64,000 nt of DNA from Patiria pectinifera (Eukaryota > Echinodermata > Asteroidea > Valvatida > Asterinidae): the NCBI GenBank assembly GCA_029964075.1, contig CM057149.1, forward strand, positions 14,460,197 to 14,524,196, in the 5' to 3' direction. The translations under genes were made by a program, and so were the position numbers. A model generated the notes under the pieces. It made no database searches. It had not been told where the DNA came from and saw nothing but the letters and a program-made list of their open reading frames with translations. Shown in pieces: positions 15,101 through 22,420 of this stretch (position 1 is the stretch's first letter; each line of letters opens with the position of its first letter).

Positions 15101-18100
15101 ATACAAGCATGGAATTTGGCACACAGTTGCGTCATGAGACAGATCTTTGGCTAAGGCCAAAAAAAAAGTCTCCGGTTTCTGGTATGGAGCTTGCCCCAAA
15201 AGTGGTGCGGCGACGCGGCTTTTTTTGTTTTTACCTGTTTTTTTTGTTTTTGTTTTGGCTTCAAATGTCGGCTGATGACTGCAAATGGTGCCCAACTAAA
15301 CCTAGTGCAAATATATGGGAATCCAGAGAGGCCACATAAATCTTATTCTCGATCATAACCCCATCTAAAAACACGTTAAAATTGTGCAGCAGCAGAATTC
15401 CAGTCAAACCAGTGAGTTTGGCGGTTTTGAAACATCATCTTGTATTGAAAAAAAACTTTTTCATTTTGCCGACGCGCATGGCTACGGCGACGCGCGCGCA
15501 TACCAGAAACCGGAGACTTTTTTTTTTTTGCCTAAAGGGCCATCGCAAATTTGTCCTTTGAACAAATATAGGTACAATTACGCACTGACAGCCATTTTAA
15601 AAAATTTGACAATTGCTTGTTATTCTACTTTTATTCAATGGTCAGATCTTCGATGGTGTTATAGCCAAATCTATTTTTAAGACATACTCTGACTGTGTGC
15701 CAAATTCCATGTTTGTGTCATCAAAGGCACAATTCCCCCCAAAATTTCCCCTATCTGCCCCAATAGGAACCACATCTTCCACACCCTATCCCTTACACTC
15801 ACACCTACCCCTTCCTCTAGTCCATCCACGTTACTTGGTACATTCCTACAGCATGCAGCGTTATTCCCTCCACAACATCCTTCCTGCACGGACCAAAACA
15901 AATCATCAACAAAACAATAGACTCATATTACAAAATATTGGGTAAAGGTATTATAGCTTTCGAGCAACACACAAAGCGAGTTCGTCTATACAATTTAATG
16001 TTACTTAACTGATGTTGAAGGTTATCCAAATGTCGTGCTCTTGGAGTATACATTCCTCTGATTAAAACAAAAATGCTTTCCAGCTCTTAAATATTTAGAC
16101 TGAAGTACAATCACTAAATTGATTCAATAAGCGTGATATCTCCAATGTTTGTACCCAGACAAGGACGTCATTTAATGCAGCGCCTCATTTGCTCAAAACT
16201 GGCCTAAAAGTATCTCAAAAGGTACATACAAAATAATGAAAAGTCAATCGATGGGTCTATAGATGTCCGTTTCGAAGATGGGTCTACACTTATTGTAAAA
16301 AAAAATGTACAATAATTTGCAGTCAGTCGTATGAAGCCCGGGAAGGGACAGGGTGGAATTTTGTTTTTGGAGTTTGCTAATTCGTTCGCACGAATTGCTA
16401 ATTCGTTCCCACGAATTACTAATTCGTTCGCACGAATTACTAATTCGTGGAAGGGGAAGGGTGAATTTTGTTTTTTGTTTTTTGCTGCTAATTCGTTCGC
16501 AATTGAATTGCTAATTCGTTCATTACTAATCGTTCGCGTAATTTCGAATAGGAATTACGCGAAACAATTCAATATTCGCGAACGCGAATTGAACATGCGA
16601 ACGAATGAACAATTTTATTAATTCGTGCGAACGATTTCGTGCGATTGATTAGTACGAATTAGTAGAATTAAAGAAAAAATTAAAAAAATTCCAAAAAAAA
16701 ACCTTCCCTTTCATATAGTCGTACTCAAGTCACCGGTTTTTGTACATGTACTTCCGGCATTTTTTTTGTTTACTCCCTAACCTGCAATGCAAACTATCGT
16801 CTCATAATATGTAATTTTAGGTCATATTGTATGTGGAGTGCCGTGGCCTCGTGCATTGAATTCGTGGTCTGCGGGTAATTCTGCAGGTTGGGGATTCGAG
16901 TCGAGTCCAGTCCAGCCTGGGTTGTGGTGCGTTTGTACTTGTGCATGAAACTTTGTCACTATTTCGTTTATCTCCATCCAGGAGTAAACTGGGTACATGT
17001 GAGAGCAAAGCTGGTTAATATGGTGACTGATTTCAGCTGCTTTGTGCCGAAACGCAGCATTGAGCTGTATACTTTCTAGGAGCAGAGATTGTCTTTGGAG
17101 TGTTTCATTGGCCCAGTTAGCAGGTTAATAATGATGTTGCGGTTTGAGCACCAATACCGGTTGGCAAGTAGGCTTTGTGAATACACATTACACATTACAT
17201 TAAAGTTAGCCCGTCAAAGAATCAGGAAGTAATTGGACCTTAGTGAACGTTTTGTAGCCTTGTAAGATGGGTCTGTAGCCCGTGCAACGACAAAGATTGC
17301 CCTCAAAGGCGCTCTCGATCTCCTCCATGGTAGGTTGTGGTCTGTTCCTCAGCAGAGTGTACATAGACATGACAATACCAGGAGTACAGAAACCACACTG
17401 GGATCCGTGGGCCTTGGCAAGACGCTCCTGGAGAAAAATAGAAAGAAATATTTCTAATTTGTTTTTATTCTCTGCTTAGTTTTCATGCTTTTTCTTCGAT
17501 ATTTTTGAGGTGCACATACCTGTACTGGATGGAGTCTGGTCGTGGTGCTGCCGATCCCTTCTACAGTTGTGACGGCCATACCATGCACAGAACAGATGGG
17601 GGTCAGGCAGGCATTTACTGCAAGGTGACTGCAAAGACAACCGGCCGCATCCCATCAATAAAGATTAAAAACGTGCTACCTGGTACTTATGGTACACATT
17701 GCTAAATGTCAGTGTACGTTTTATAGCATGAGGCAAAACATAAAATATAATCAGTCCAATTCAAACTAGTAGAGGTTCGCTTTTGCTGACTTACAAACGC
17801 ATAGTGGTCGGGCTCGAATCTATTTCATGTCATAAACTTTTGCCTAGATACTATTATCGTTGAAAGCAAGTTCACATCTTTTTTCCACTTTCAATTAATC
17901 AAGCACATCCGGTTTGAACAGGAAGGAAGGGTCACGTGATTTTGTACATAATATCAAAAATGAAGACCATGGATTATTCTATACATTTCTGTAAACAGCA
18001 AAATCAGATCTGTCACAGTTGATTTTATATTGATTTTCAAATACTAAATCTAGAAATCTTTGGTGGCTTGTTATCTGATACTTGATGACGTCATAGTGAC

Positions 18101-18862
18101 GTAATCACCAAAAAGCTCGGGAGCTATACTGTGCTGTTTGAATAAAAATCTGGATTATATCTCTCGAGGTTGATATTTCAGCAATTCTTTTAAGGTTTAA
18201 ATGTATTTTCATTGTAACTTCCGGTCTGGTGACGTCATCAATCTTTCTCCCCCTCAACTTGTTCTAAGCATGAAGCTGATTATATACATCAATTACAAAC
18301 TGATTACAGCAAACTTCAAAGTGATTACAGCAAACTTCAAAGTGATTACAGCAAACTTCGCCACTCGCATCAACTGATTATACACTTTAAACATTTTTTC
18401 AAGGTGCCGCTATCGGGTATTCTGACATGTTATGTAATTTGTTTCTAAAGTATACAACCTACCCAGAGTCTAACATCGTTGAAAGCAAGTTCACATCTTT
18501 TTCACTTTCAAATTATAAGGCACTTCCAGTTTGGACCGGAAGAAATGGTCACGTGATTAGCAGAGACAAGATACAATGAAGATCCTGGATTATTCTATCA
18601 ATTCCCGCAAAAGTCAAAGTCAGGTCTCTCACGGTTGATTTATATTGATTTTCAAAGATTAAATCTAGAAATCTTTTCCCATCCATTATAGGGGAAGTTC
18701 TCAGTTGTTTGCAAGTCCGATGAGCCATATGGACAGACTTTACTTGGTGATAATACTCTTACCTGATAGTTTTGTCCTTGGGTGAGTATTTGGACACCAT
18801 GATGGTACATGCCCCACAACCTCCTTCCCCGCATCCTAGCTTACTACCAGTCAGACGTACTT
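1..18862 (-). CDS. XDH: Xanthine dehydrogenase family molybdo-flavoenzyme (partial gene, 24 exons)
   Basis: Gene-level entry; exons are listed separately. The spliced product of about 1,037 residues has the XDH/aldehyde oxidase domain order: two [2Fe-2S] clusters, FAD domain, molybdopterin domain. The family oxidises hypoxanthine and xanthine (XDH) or aldehydes (AOX), passing electrons from Mo through Fe-S to FAD and NAD+ or O2, in the cytosol. Seen directly: all eight Fe-S cysteines, an FFTGYRK and RREDDIA FAD/NAD region of XDH type, [26 protein letters not shown] and GGTEMGQG. Exon phases agree at every junction. About 35 N-terminal residues (upstream exon not found) and about 250 C-terminal residues, including the catalytic Glu region, are missing. 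The XDH substrate Glu is replaced by Ile, so the gene may be an XDH-derived aldehyde oxidase. The family is certain; XDH versus AOX activity is not. Confidence 0.95.
275..589. repeat. Foldback MITE-like element (315 bp)
   Basis: Imperfect terminal inverted repeats of about 28 bp (ACATGGGCCTTATTCACGAG at the left, complement at the right) in the last XDH intron of the window. The interior is AT-rich and non-coding. An open frame just to the right (596-1006) shows no family resemblance. Confidence 0.75.
1459..1540 (-). CDS. XDH: XDH exon: [15 protein letters not shown]
   Basis: Reads [20 protein letters not shown] then NQNYRNQ, matching W.KRG...P.KFGISF. The Phe of GISF is the F1009 equivalent. 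Acceptor TTCACAG, donor CAG|GTACAA, phase 2 in, phase 0 out. Confidence 0.96.
1805..2110 (-). pseudogene. Non-LTR retrotransposon 3' end of reverse transcriptase ORF
   Basis: The minus strand reads [20 protein letters not shown], then [11 protein letters not shown], a TGA stop, then [17 protein letters not shown] and [14 protein letters not shown] with a final stop at 1810-1812. L.W..L..RR......K...G and FF.R....WN.LP.......S.F...L is the carboxy-terminal tail of LINE (CR1/Jockey-like) polyproteins. It is 5'-truncated, carries one internal stop, and lies in an XDH intron, same orientation as the host gene. Confidence 0.8.
2351..2496 (-). CDS. XDH: XDH exon: RCWDECL
   Basis: Reads [20 protein letters not shown], then [20 protein letters not shown], matching the family's VR..N.Y.EGD.TH..Q.L....L.RCW.EC. 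The acceptor TTGTAG is preceded by a pyrimidine tract lying mainly in a foldback element that starts at 2508. Donor AACAG|GTAAAG, phase 2 out. Confidence 0.94.
2508..2887 (+). repeat. Foldback element, TIR family CAGGGTGAGTAAAA, copy 1
   Basis: Starts TACAGGGTGAGTAAAA with a flanking TA, like the palindrome at 32711. The body matches 20787-21175 in reverse orientation: shared blocks around the ACGGGCCTTCAAAAGGA type sequence and the AATAAAGATAT end. Its left end stops 11 bp from an XDH exon. Confidence 0.75.
2888..3370. other. XDH intron sequence, no feature recognised
   Basis: Holds a run of ten G residues near 2958 and a short dyad around 3270-3330 (ATCACGATACAT / ATGTATCGTTAC). I see no coding or RNA feature. 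Confidence 0.5.
3371..3562 (-). CDS. XDH: XDH exon: ERTMFHMDN and FRGFG
   Basis: Contains [38 protein letters not shown] and [13 protein letters not shown]. The Arg in LER matches bovine R880 (substrate-binding in XDH, lost in AOX), and FRGFG supplies the F914 equivalent. 64 codons, phase 0 on both sides. Confidence 0.97.
4174..4348 (-). CDS. XDH: XDH exon: [15 protein letters not shown]
   Basis: Reads [20 protein letters not shown] then [13 protein letters not shown], and ends [25 protein letters not shown]...+YK.G is highly conserved in both XDH and AOX. SNAG resembles AOX. Acceptor TTTTCAG, donor AAT|GTAAGA, phase 0 out. Confidence 0.96.
4349..5590. other. XDH intron, AT-rich, 25-bp poly(A)
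   Basis: No coding similarity. A run of 25 A at 5365-5389 may be a retroposon tail, but no body was recognised upstream. The segment 4490-5300 has several short CA- and AC-rich stretches. Confidence 0.45.
5591..5724 (-). CDS. XDH: XDH exon: molybdenum pocket, Glu replaced by Ile
   Basis: Reads [20 protein letters not shown] then [20 protein letters not shown]. In XDH the motif is GGGFGGKE, with the Glu (bovine E802) binding hypoxanthine or xanthine. Here the codon at 5638-5640 is ATA (Ile). Aldehyde oxidases also lack this Glu. Donor AA|GTAAGT, phase 2. Confidence 0.95.
5725..6827. other. XDH intron, no clear feature
   Basis: AT-rich non-coding sequence. At 6247-6262 it carries GTGCCCCTTTAACC, which resembles the right terminus of the TTAA-flanked unit ending at 59108, so a solo end of that family may be present. 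Confidence 0.4.
6828..7046 (-). CDS. XDH: XDH exon: [10 protein letters not shown]
   Basis: Contains [40 protein letters not shown] and [15 protein letters not shown]. GxQEHFYxE is the Mo-domain signature. Usual family members have GGQ; here it is GAQ. 73 codons, phase 0 on both sides. The donor CAG|GTTGGA is non-consensus at +3. Confidence 0.95.
7470..7589 (-). CDS. XDH: XDH exon: [10 protein letters not shown]
   Basis: Reads [20 protein letters not shown], then [20 protein letters not shown], matching the family's V...GQ.IG.VVAD.Q..A..AA..V.V.YE.L.P.I.I. Acceptor CAACAG, donor GAG|GTATTT, 40 codons, phase 0. Confidence 0.97.
7895..8095. repeat. Foldback MITE-like element (200 bp)
   Basis: Ends are inverted repeats: ACTCTAAAAACGCTTGGGTC at the left and the complement of TGACCCAGGCGTTTTTAGAG at the right. 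The interior carries a run of variant GGACA / GTCC motifs. Lies in an XDH intron. Confidence 0.8.
8194..8323 (-). CDS. XDH: XDH exon: molybdenum domain
   Basis: Contains [20 protein letters not shown] then [20 protein letters not shown]. The family pattern is D...AL...GV....A.D.PG.N......D..LFA...V. Acceptor GGTCAG, donor GAG|GTAAAG, phase 0 out. Confidence 0.96.
8986..9215. repeat. Dispersed repeat with GTCGCCCTATTG ends
   Basis: Contains an inverted pair CAATAGGGCGAC / GTCGCCCTATTG and a second GTGTCGCCCTAT at 9190. The middle (GTCGCAAATGGACTAGATCG, later GGTAAAATTGGG) also occurs at 54868-55030, so this is a dispersed family with two copies here. Confidence 0.7.
9292..9343 (-). CDS. XDH: XDH exon: short 52-bp exon
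   Basis: Reads [17 protein letters not shown], matching the family's ELY..LV.S..AHA.I. Phase 1 in and phase 2 out, both supported by neighbours. Acceptor TAAAAG, donor TT|GTAAGT. Confidence 0.93.
9748..9865 (-). CDS. XDH: XDH exon: start of molybdenum domain
   Basis: Reads [20 protein letters not shown], then [35 protein letters not shown] is the universal start of the molybdopterin domain. Donor GAGA|GTAAGT, phase 1. Confidence 0.97.
10309..10401 (-). CDS. XDH: XDH exon: linker to molybdenum domain
   Basis: Reads [20 protein letters not shown] and ends [11 protein letters not shown]. The S.G.Q.Y/F.. ending is typical of the linker before the Mo domain. 31 codons, phase 0 on both sides. Confidence 0.92.
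10662..10827 (-). CDS. XDH: XDH exon: end of FAD domain
   Basis: Contains [20 protein letters not shown] followed by [27 protein letters not shown] is conserved at the end of the FAD domain. Acceptor TTATCAG, donor CAG|GTGAAT, phase 0 out. Confidence 0.96.
11508..11692 (-). CDS. XDH: XDH exon: RREDDIA segment
   Basis: Reads [20 protein letters not shown] then [11 protein letters not shown], and later [23 protein letters not shown] is the XDH form; vertebrate AOX has a different sequence here. This is the main argument that the gene derives from XDH. Phase 0 in, phase 2 out. Confidence 0.96.
11950..12056 (-). CDS. XDH: XDH exon: FFTGYRK
   Basis: Reads [20 protein letters not shown] and ends [17 protein letters not shown] is typical of XDH. 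The acceptor ATAAG|GT lacks a good pyrimidine tract, but it is the only choice that keeps the phase (phase 1 in, phase 0 out). Donor GAG|GTAAAA. Confidence 0.92.
12173..12269 (-). CDS. XDH: XDH exon: FAD-binding [12 protein letters not shown] loop
   Basis: Reads [20 protein letters not shown] then [11 protein letters not shown]. GGNIxTxSPISDxNP is the hallmark FAD-binding loop. Acceptor TTTCAG, donor CAG|GTAAGA, phase 1. Confidence 0.97.
12644..12990 (+). mobile_element. tRNA-derived SINE, copy 1
   Basis: Starts with a tRNA-like head (CGTGGTCTAGGGC as box A, GGGTTCGAGTCC as box B), followed by a conserved 250-bp body ending GCGCTTTATAATACACATTA and short TTATTATTA repeats. A second copy is at 16843-17195. 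Lies in an XDH intron on the strand opposite to the gene. Confidence 0.85.
13096..13172 (-). CDS. XDH: XDH exon: FAD domain, [12 protein letters not shown]
   Basis: Reads [20 protein letters not shown] then QIRNVA, the conserved FAGxQIRN segment before the FAD loop. Acceptor TACCAG, donor GCT|GTAAGT, ending in phase 0. Confidence 0.95.
13288..13455 (-). CDS. XDH: XDH exon: FAD domain
   Basis: Reads [20 protein letters not shown] and then [20 protein letters not shown]. This is the standard FAD-domain strand order (P..V....IPEL......GAAV.L). Phase 1 in and phase 1 out, acceptor GGCCAG, donor G|GTCAGT. Confidence 0.95.
13754..13865 (-). CDS. XDH: XDH exon: start of FAD domain
   Basis: Reads [19 protein letters not shown] and ends [21 protein letters not shown] opens the FAD-binding domain, and KLV.GN.EVG is the FAD-contacting loop. 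Donor G|GTAGGT, phase 1. Confidence 0.95.
14316..14590 (-). mobile_element. tRNA-derived SINE, second family
   Basis: On the minus strand the head reads TGGTCCAATGGGTACGGTGT, with box B GGATTCGAATCC, and continues into a tail with CATCCTTCAGATGGGACGTC and GGCAGTGGCTGCAATATGCG. The C..TCGGATGGGACGT type segment is common in SINEs of marine invertebrates. It abuts the XDH exon at 14611. Confidence 0.8.
14611..14691 (-). CDS. XDH: XDH exon: FDPSEF..PPELM linker
   Basis: A 27-codon exon reading [18 protein letters not shown] then ESIFPPELM, matching the family's LF.P.EF....PIFPPEL segment before the FAD domain. Acceptor ATATAG, donor ATG|GTGAGT, phase 0 on both sides. Confidence 0.93.
15086..15733. 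repeat. Nested foldback element next to an XDH exon
   Basis: The outer inverted repeat pairs 15086-15130 with 15690-15733 (TTTGATGATACAAGCATGG versus CCATGTTTGTGTCATCAAA). Inside it, 15146-15540 is a second element whose ends pair AAAGTCTCCGGTTTCTGGTA with its complement. One foldback element inserted into another. The right end is only 75 bp from exon 15809-15883. Confidence 0.8.
15809..15883 (-). CDS. XDH: XDH exon: GCCGG linker
   Basis: A 25-codon exon reading [18 protein letters not shown] then VDGLEEG. It matches the Cys- and Gly-rich linker (GGCCGG..NN..CC) that follows the Fe-S domains in animal XDH. Acceptor TGCAG, donor GGG|GTAGGT, phase 0 on both sides. Confidence 0.88.
16323..16730. 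repeat. EcoRI-like palindromic tandem array with inverted flanks
   Basis: 16375-16660 is built of short units such as CTAATTCGTTCGCACGAATT, which are self-complementary. Flanks pair loosely: GTCGTATGAA...GGAAGGG at the left and CCTTCCCTTTCATATAGTCG at the right. Probably a foldback element with an expanded internal repeat. Confidence 0.65.
16843..17195 (+). mobile_element. tRNA-derived SINE, copy 2
   Basis: Same family as 12644-12990: GTGCCGTGGCCTCGTGCATT head, box B GGGATTCGAGTC with an expanded TCGAGTCCAGTCCAG, body with GAGATTGTCTTTGGAGTG, and an ACACATTACACATTACATTA tail. It ends about 45 bp from XDH exon 17239-17427. Confidence 0.85.
17239..17427 (-). CDS. XDH: XDH exon: second [2Fe-2S] cluster
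   Basis: Contains [20 protein letters not shown] and [14 protein letters not shown], so all four ligands of cluster II are present. Acceptor TCTCCAG. The donor AAG|GTCCAA is weak, but it gives phase 0 in agreement with the next exon. Confidence 0.93.
17520..17628 (-). CDS. XDH: XDH exon: NACL cysteine and VTTVEG motif
   Basis: Reads [18 protein letters not shown] then [19 protein letters not shown], with the split Ser codon completed by the first base. Supplies the fourth cysteine of cluster I. Acceptor TTTGCAG, donor CAG|GTATGT, length 109, ending in phase 0. Confidence 0.95.
17850..18680. repeat. Direct duplication with a 617-bp period plus 21-bp triplet
   Basis: 17855-18065 and 18470-18670 share long blocks (CGTTGAAAGCAAGTTCACAT, later GGATTATTCTAT and AAATCTAGAAATCTTT). 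Between them GTGATTACAGCAAACTTCAAA is repeated three times at about 18298-18362. Confidence 0.8.
18763..18859 (-). CDS. XDH: XDH exon: first [2Fe-2S] cluster
   Basis: Encodes [19 protein letters not shown] followed by [22 protein letters not shown] gives three of the four ligands of cluster I. The donor is CAG|GTAAGA, and the exon ends after two bases of a codon. The acceptor is either GAG or AAG at 18860-18863, so the start could be 18859 or 18862. This is the most upstream exon I could find. The preceding exon, expected to hold the FxVNG motif and about 35 residues, was not recognised further right. Confidence 0.9.
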
Positions 18863-19054
18863 CTCAAAGTCAAGGAACCTACAACAGGTGTTTCTGCCGG
18901 TATGCTTTCATTTACTGACTTAGGTCGTATCCGAATCACTTCAAGTGGCTAAGGCTGGTTGTCTAGGTCCTGGTATTGGAACTACGTCGGGGAAATTTCT
19001 GACAATAAACGTAGCCGACGCTCTGGAAGTTCGTTTCGGACACAACCTCCCTTT

Positions 19055-19460
19055 TGGTTTCCATATCGACGCAGACTGCGCAGACTGCGCAGACAGTGCG
19101 CAGAATCGTCGGCATGCGAGATACATAGTTTGCGCCTGTCTGGGTTGTCGGCGACTTTTCCGGATGAACTGTCTCCATTCTGTCTGCGTTGCAGTTTGGG
19201 TCTTGTTTGCGTCGCTCTCTGCGTTTCTTATGTCGATATGGAACGTAGGCTTAAAGCCTTGTTTCCATATCGACGTTTAGCTTACGCAGACTGCGCAGAC
19301 AATAGGCGGAACCGTCGGCAAATTTGAACCGATCGTCTGCGAGGTAATTTTGCGTCTGTCTAATAAGTTACTTCCAGTTGAAATGTTGCAATAAAGTCTA
19401 CGTTGCAGTTTGGGTCCTGTTTGCGTTTCACGTTGCGTTTCTTACGACTCGATATGTCGA
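19055..19460. repeat. Inverted and direct repeats of GCAGACTGCGCAGAC
   Basis: GTTTCCATATCGACG at 19058 is inverted at 19231 (CGATATGGAAC) and repeated directly at 19261. GCAGACTGCGCAGAC occurs at both sites. The segment GCAGTTTGGGTC(C/T)TGTTTGCGT is duplicated. Looks like a tandem pair of foldback elements upstream of the first located XDH exon. Confidence 0.7.
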
Positions 19461-19619
19461 AACTCAAAAGTGTCATTCGTGCGAAGCGATTTCTATTCAC
19501 TCGCTCGTAATAGAGAATATCAAGCCATTAATTGGCATCTAACATTATAATGTGCGCCAAAAATACTCGATTGTTACTCGGCTATCCTAGAGTGCACACT
19601 GACTAACATGCTTGGAAAG

Positions 19620-19825
19620 ATTGCCATATCTGGCCATCACTTATTTTTCCCTTAAATGACCTATCAGCCATCAGAAAGTGATTAATATGCCATAGAAAGT
19701 CAAAATTAGCAGTGACAAATTTTTAATTTTTACTGAGAAAACACTTAGAAATTTTCAGACCAGTCCCATAGGGTTTGTGCACAGGGTGAAAAGTGATGGC
19801 CACGAATCTTTCCACATGTTTACAT
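19620..19825 (+). repeat. Dispersed repeat, CAGACCAGTCCCATAGGG family
   Basis: The block TTTTCAGACCAGTC.CATAG followed by GGTTTGTGCACAGGGTG recurs at 34440-34590 (same strand) and at 61830-62050 (opposite strand). Non-coding. Confidence 0.75.
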
Positions 19826-20570
19826 AAACAGTATACAAACTATACATTCCATTATTTGCGTAGTGCATCATCACTTGTGTATATCAATTTGGCCATTGAT
19901 TATAACCTTGGTTCAAAAATGGCGTCGTTTAAGTTAAAATGGCGTCACACTTACTAAACGGATGGGTTTCAGCCATTTTAAATATCAAGAAATATACGTG
20001 CGTCGGAGAGCATCATCTGAATAAAAAAAATCTAAATATATTATGCGCCCCCCCCCAAAAAAAAAAATTATAAAAAACAATGTCAACCAAAATTGTGAAA
20101 AAAAATTATGAAAAACGACCGAAGAGTATATAGGAGTAATCAGAGGGAAAACCTAGCTCCCACGTCCTGAGAAGATCCGCAAACCCAGATCGGACAGGTT
20201 CAAAGGGCATGTTGATCTAACCACTATGGATCACGTTTTATACGTCAGATCGTTGTCGTTGCCACCCGATATGCAGCGAACAAATATCAGGTAACAATGC
20301 TGGATTGCTGTGCAAACGAATCAGATAACAATTATCACGGACTGGATTTCTATGTAAACTACGGTCTCGTTGTTGATCGTTGCGCTCACACATGTGATTA
20401 ATTGACTTTCTTATATCATCAGCTGTGGGCCACACACCTTTAAATTAGATAGGAATATCGGTTGTTATGCTGTGGGATTTGCTTTTTAGGTCACACAAAG
20501 ATGGACTTTGCTTCCCGCCCGATTAACGTATTTTTGATGCAACATAAAAAAATAACTGCGAAATCATTAT
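19826..20570. other. Intergenic, no feature recognised
   Basis: AT-rich with short homopolymers near 20045-20080. The missing upstream XDH exon might lie here or further right, but no FxVNG or PETTLL coding pattern was found on the minus strand. Confidence 0.4.
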
Positions 20571-20712
20571 GACACTTCAATACCATAATGGCACTTGGTG
20601 TGCTGTCATTTTTAAGAAAAGTTAAATTGTGCATCAATTGCTAACGATGGTCGCCCGACCATCATTGGAGAAAACAAAACCTGATTTTTTTTTCGACTAC
20701 TGCCCCCAATTT
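20571..20712. repeat. Dispersed repeat with GGTCGNCCGACC palindrome, copy 1
   Basis: ATAATGGCACTTGGTGTGCT...AACGATGGTCGCCCGACCATC matches 49030-49170 (ATTATGGCACCTGGTGTGAA...AACGGTGGTCGGCCGACCAGC). Both contain a short dyad around GGTCG/CGACC. Confidence 0.75.
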
Positions 20713-20786
20713 ACCAAATCTAATTCTGATGACAAGTCAACATTTTGTTTGCGATCGCTAAACAACTGTCAACAACTGTAGACTGT

Positions 20787-21175
20787 ATAGTACACAATAT
20801 CTTTATTAACAACCCTGGTTTAGGCAAACAATGTGATTTATAAAAATTCACTTTTCTTTTAAAAGACGGGCCTTCAAAAGGACTCTGTTGAATATTTTTA
20901 ACTTTTAAACTGAGGTTTAATCGCTTGTGAAGTTTGAAGACAATTGCGACGACGATTCTTGAAATCGCATTTTTGGACGAAAGAGGTTCTACTGGGGTCA
21001 TACGTTTAAGAGGTGATGTACTTTTTGAGCCAATTGCGGTAATTTTTTTTCATCTAAAAGTAGCTTATGAGTTTGGCTTTCCAGTCATTATGTTTGGTGC
21101 TACACTCCTTTTTTAAATATGAAATAAAATTTTGGGAGTGTGGGTTCCGCTTTTTTGACTCGACCTGTCTAACTC
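20787..21175 (-). repeat. Foldback element, TIR family CAGGGTGAGTAAAA, copy 2
   Basis: Reverse-orientation relative of 2508-2887. It starts with GTACACAATATCTTTATTAA and ends near GTGGGTTCCGCTTTTTTGAC. Diverged from copy 1, with several small indels. Confidence 0.7.
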
Positions 21176-21623
21176 ACATAAGGTTTAGGCCAACATTCTG
21201 CAAAATAAAACTAAGACCCATAATGTATTCCCGCCAAAGCTGCACAACTATACAAGCAGCGTGCGAAATGGAACAACATTTATTTCGAAAGGATACACTT
21301 GTTGCGAAGATACGTCAATAAAGTCATTGCTGGATCCACATGATGATCAACGACCTGTATTATCAAAGATGAAAATATCTTGGACTTCAAGTGGTCTGAT
21401 GTTTGCAATGCAAGGCTACATCTTTTGTACTTTTCAATATTTTGTACTCTTTGCATACAACCAAAATCACAACTGTGTGCCATGTCTATTTTTCGGCTTC
21501 CGCGCGGTTACACCTCTATGTTCCGACTCCATTCCTATTCCTAACCTTAACCCTAACCGGGAGTAATATTCATTTCCGCGGTTCACAGTATAGCGGGAAA
21601 TATTTGTCTTAGAGTTTCGGACA

Positions 21624-22420
21624 ATGCATAGTGTGCATTACGAAGCATTCCACCAGCGGTCGTTTCATCACCCCAGCATCAAGTCATCGGTCAACCGCAC
21701 CCTAGTACAGAGAGCCTTTGAGGTCTGCGACCAAGACAACCTCAAGCGTGAACTCAAGCACATCCAGGCGTCACTACACAACGGCGGCTACAAACCCAAC
21801 ATCACATCACAGCAAAGCCTGACAACGGGTCTCCTATACCCCCCAGGTCCCTCCCACTGTATCTCCCTCTTCCTTTCTTCCATCCAGCTTCATCATCTCA
21901 TCTCATCTGCATCGCATCCCCTCCGACAAGCCGGCATCTCACTCATCTGGCACAAAAGGCAAAGGCCAAGGCCACCTCCACACTCACAAGGAGAACTCTC
22001 CTCCCTCTCCAAGGGAGGCGCATTCATTCCATGTGCGTGAATGTAAGCATCGGCGAAACCGGTCGGAACCTTCCCACTAGGCTCAGGGGGCACAGGGACA
22101 ATGACGGGACGGGGATGGATTATGACACAAATTTTGTGTCAAATTCCCATCCATCAACACACACAGTTGAGTTGATTGGGGCAACTCATCGCACCGATCG
22201 AGTTCTGGCATCCAAGATCCATACGGGAAGCCATTGAGATCCGCAAGCACAACACAATTCAGCAAAGACAGACATCGACATCTCATCAACATCTCCACTT
22301 CTCCCACTTCTCCCAGACTGATGGGTCTCTATACCTCCTATCTAGGTCTACTACTCTACTGGGTCTGGGTCTCTCTACTCCTAGGTCCTCTCTCCTACTG
22401 ACACAGACACCCTAACCCTA
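21624..22420 (+). pseudogene. Penelope-like element: end of RT plus GIY-YIG endonuclease
   Basis: Frame 1 reads HPSIKSSVNRTLVQRAFEVC, then NLKRELKHIQASLHNGGYKP, the thumb and linker region after a Penelope-type reverse transcriptase. A shifted frame reads CVNVSIGETGRNLPTRLRGH, then IEFWHPRSIREAIEIRKHN, which is the GIY-YIG endonuclease pattern (IGETGR.L..R...H......W..R..REAIEI). At least two frameshifts and a low-complexity insertion separate them, so the copy is dead. The RT core and 5' end are missing. Confidence 0.78.

Noticed and set aside
1..18862. Calling the gene a vertebrate-type aldehyde oxidase
   Set aside because: The [24 protein letters not shown] and FGISF segments are XDH-like. 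Only the Glu-to-Ile change and a few positions point to AOX.
18941..19327. Open frames near the XDH 5' side that might be its first exon
   Set aside because: The frames arise from GCAGACTGCGCAGAC repeats and lack FxVNG or any XDH N-terminal pattern.
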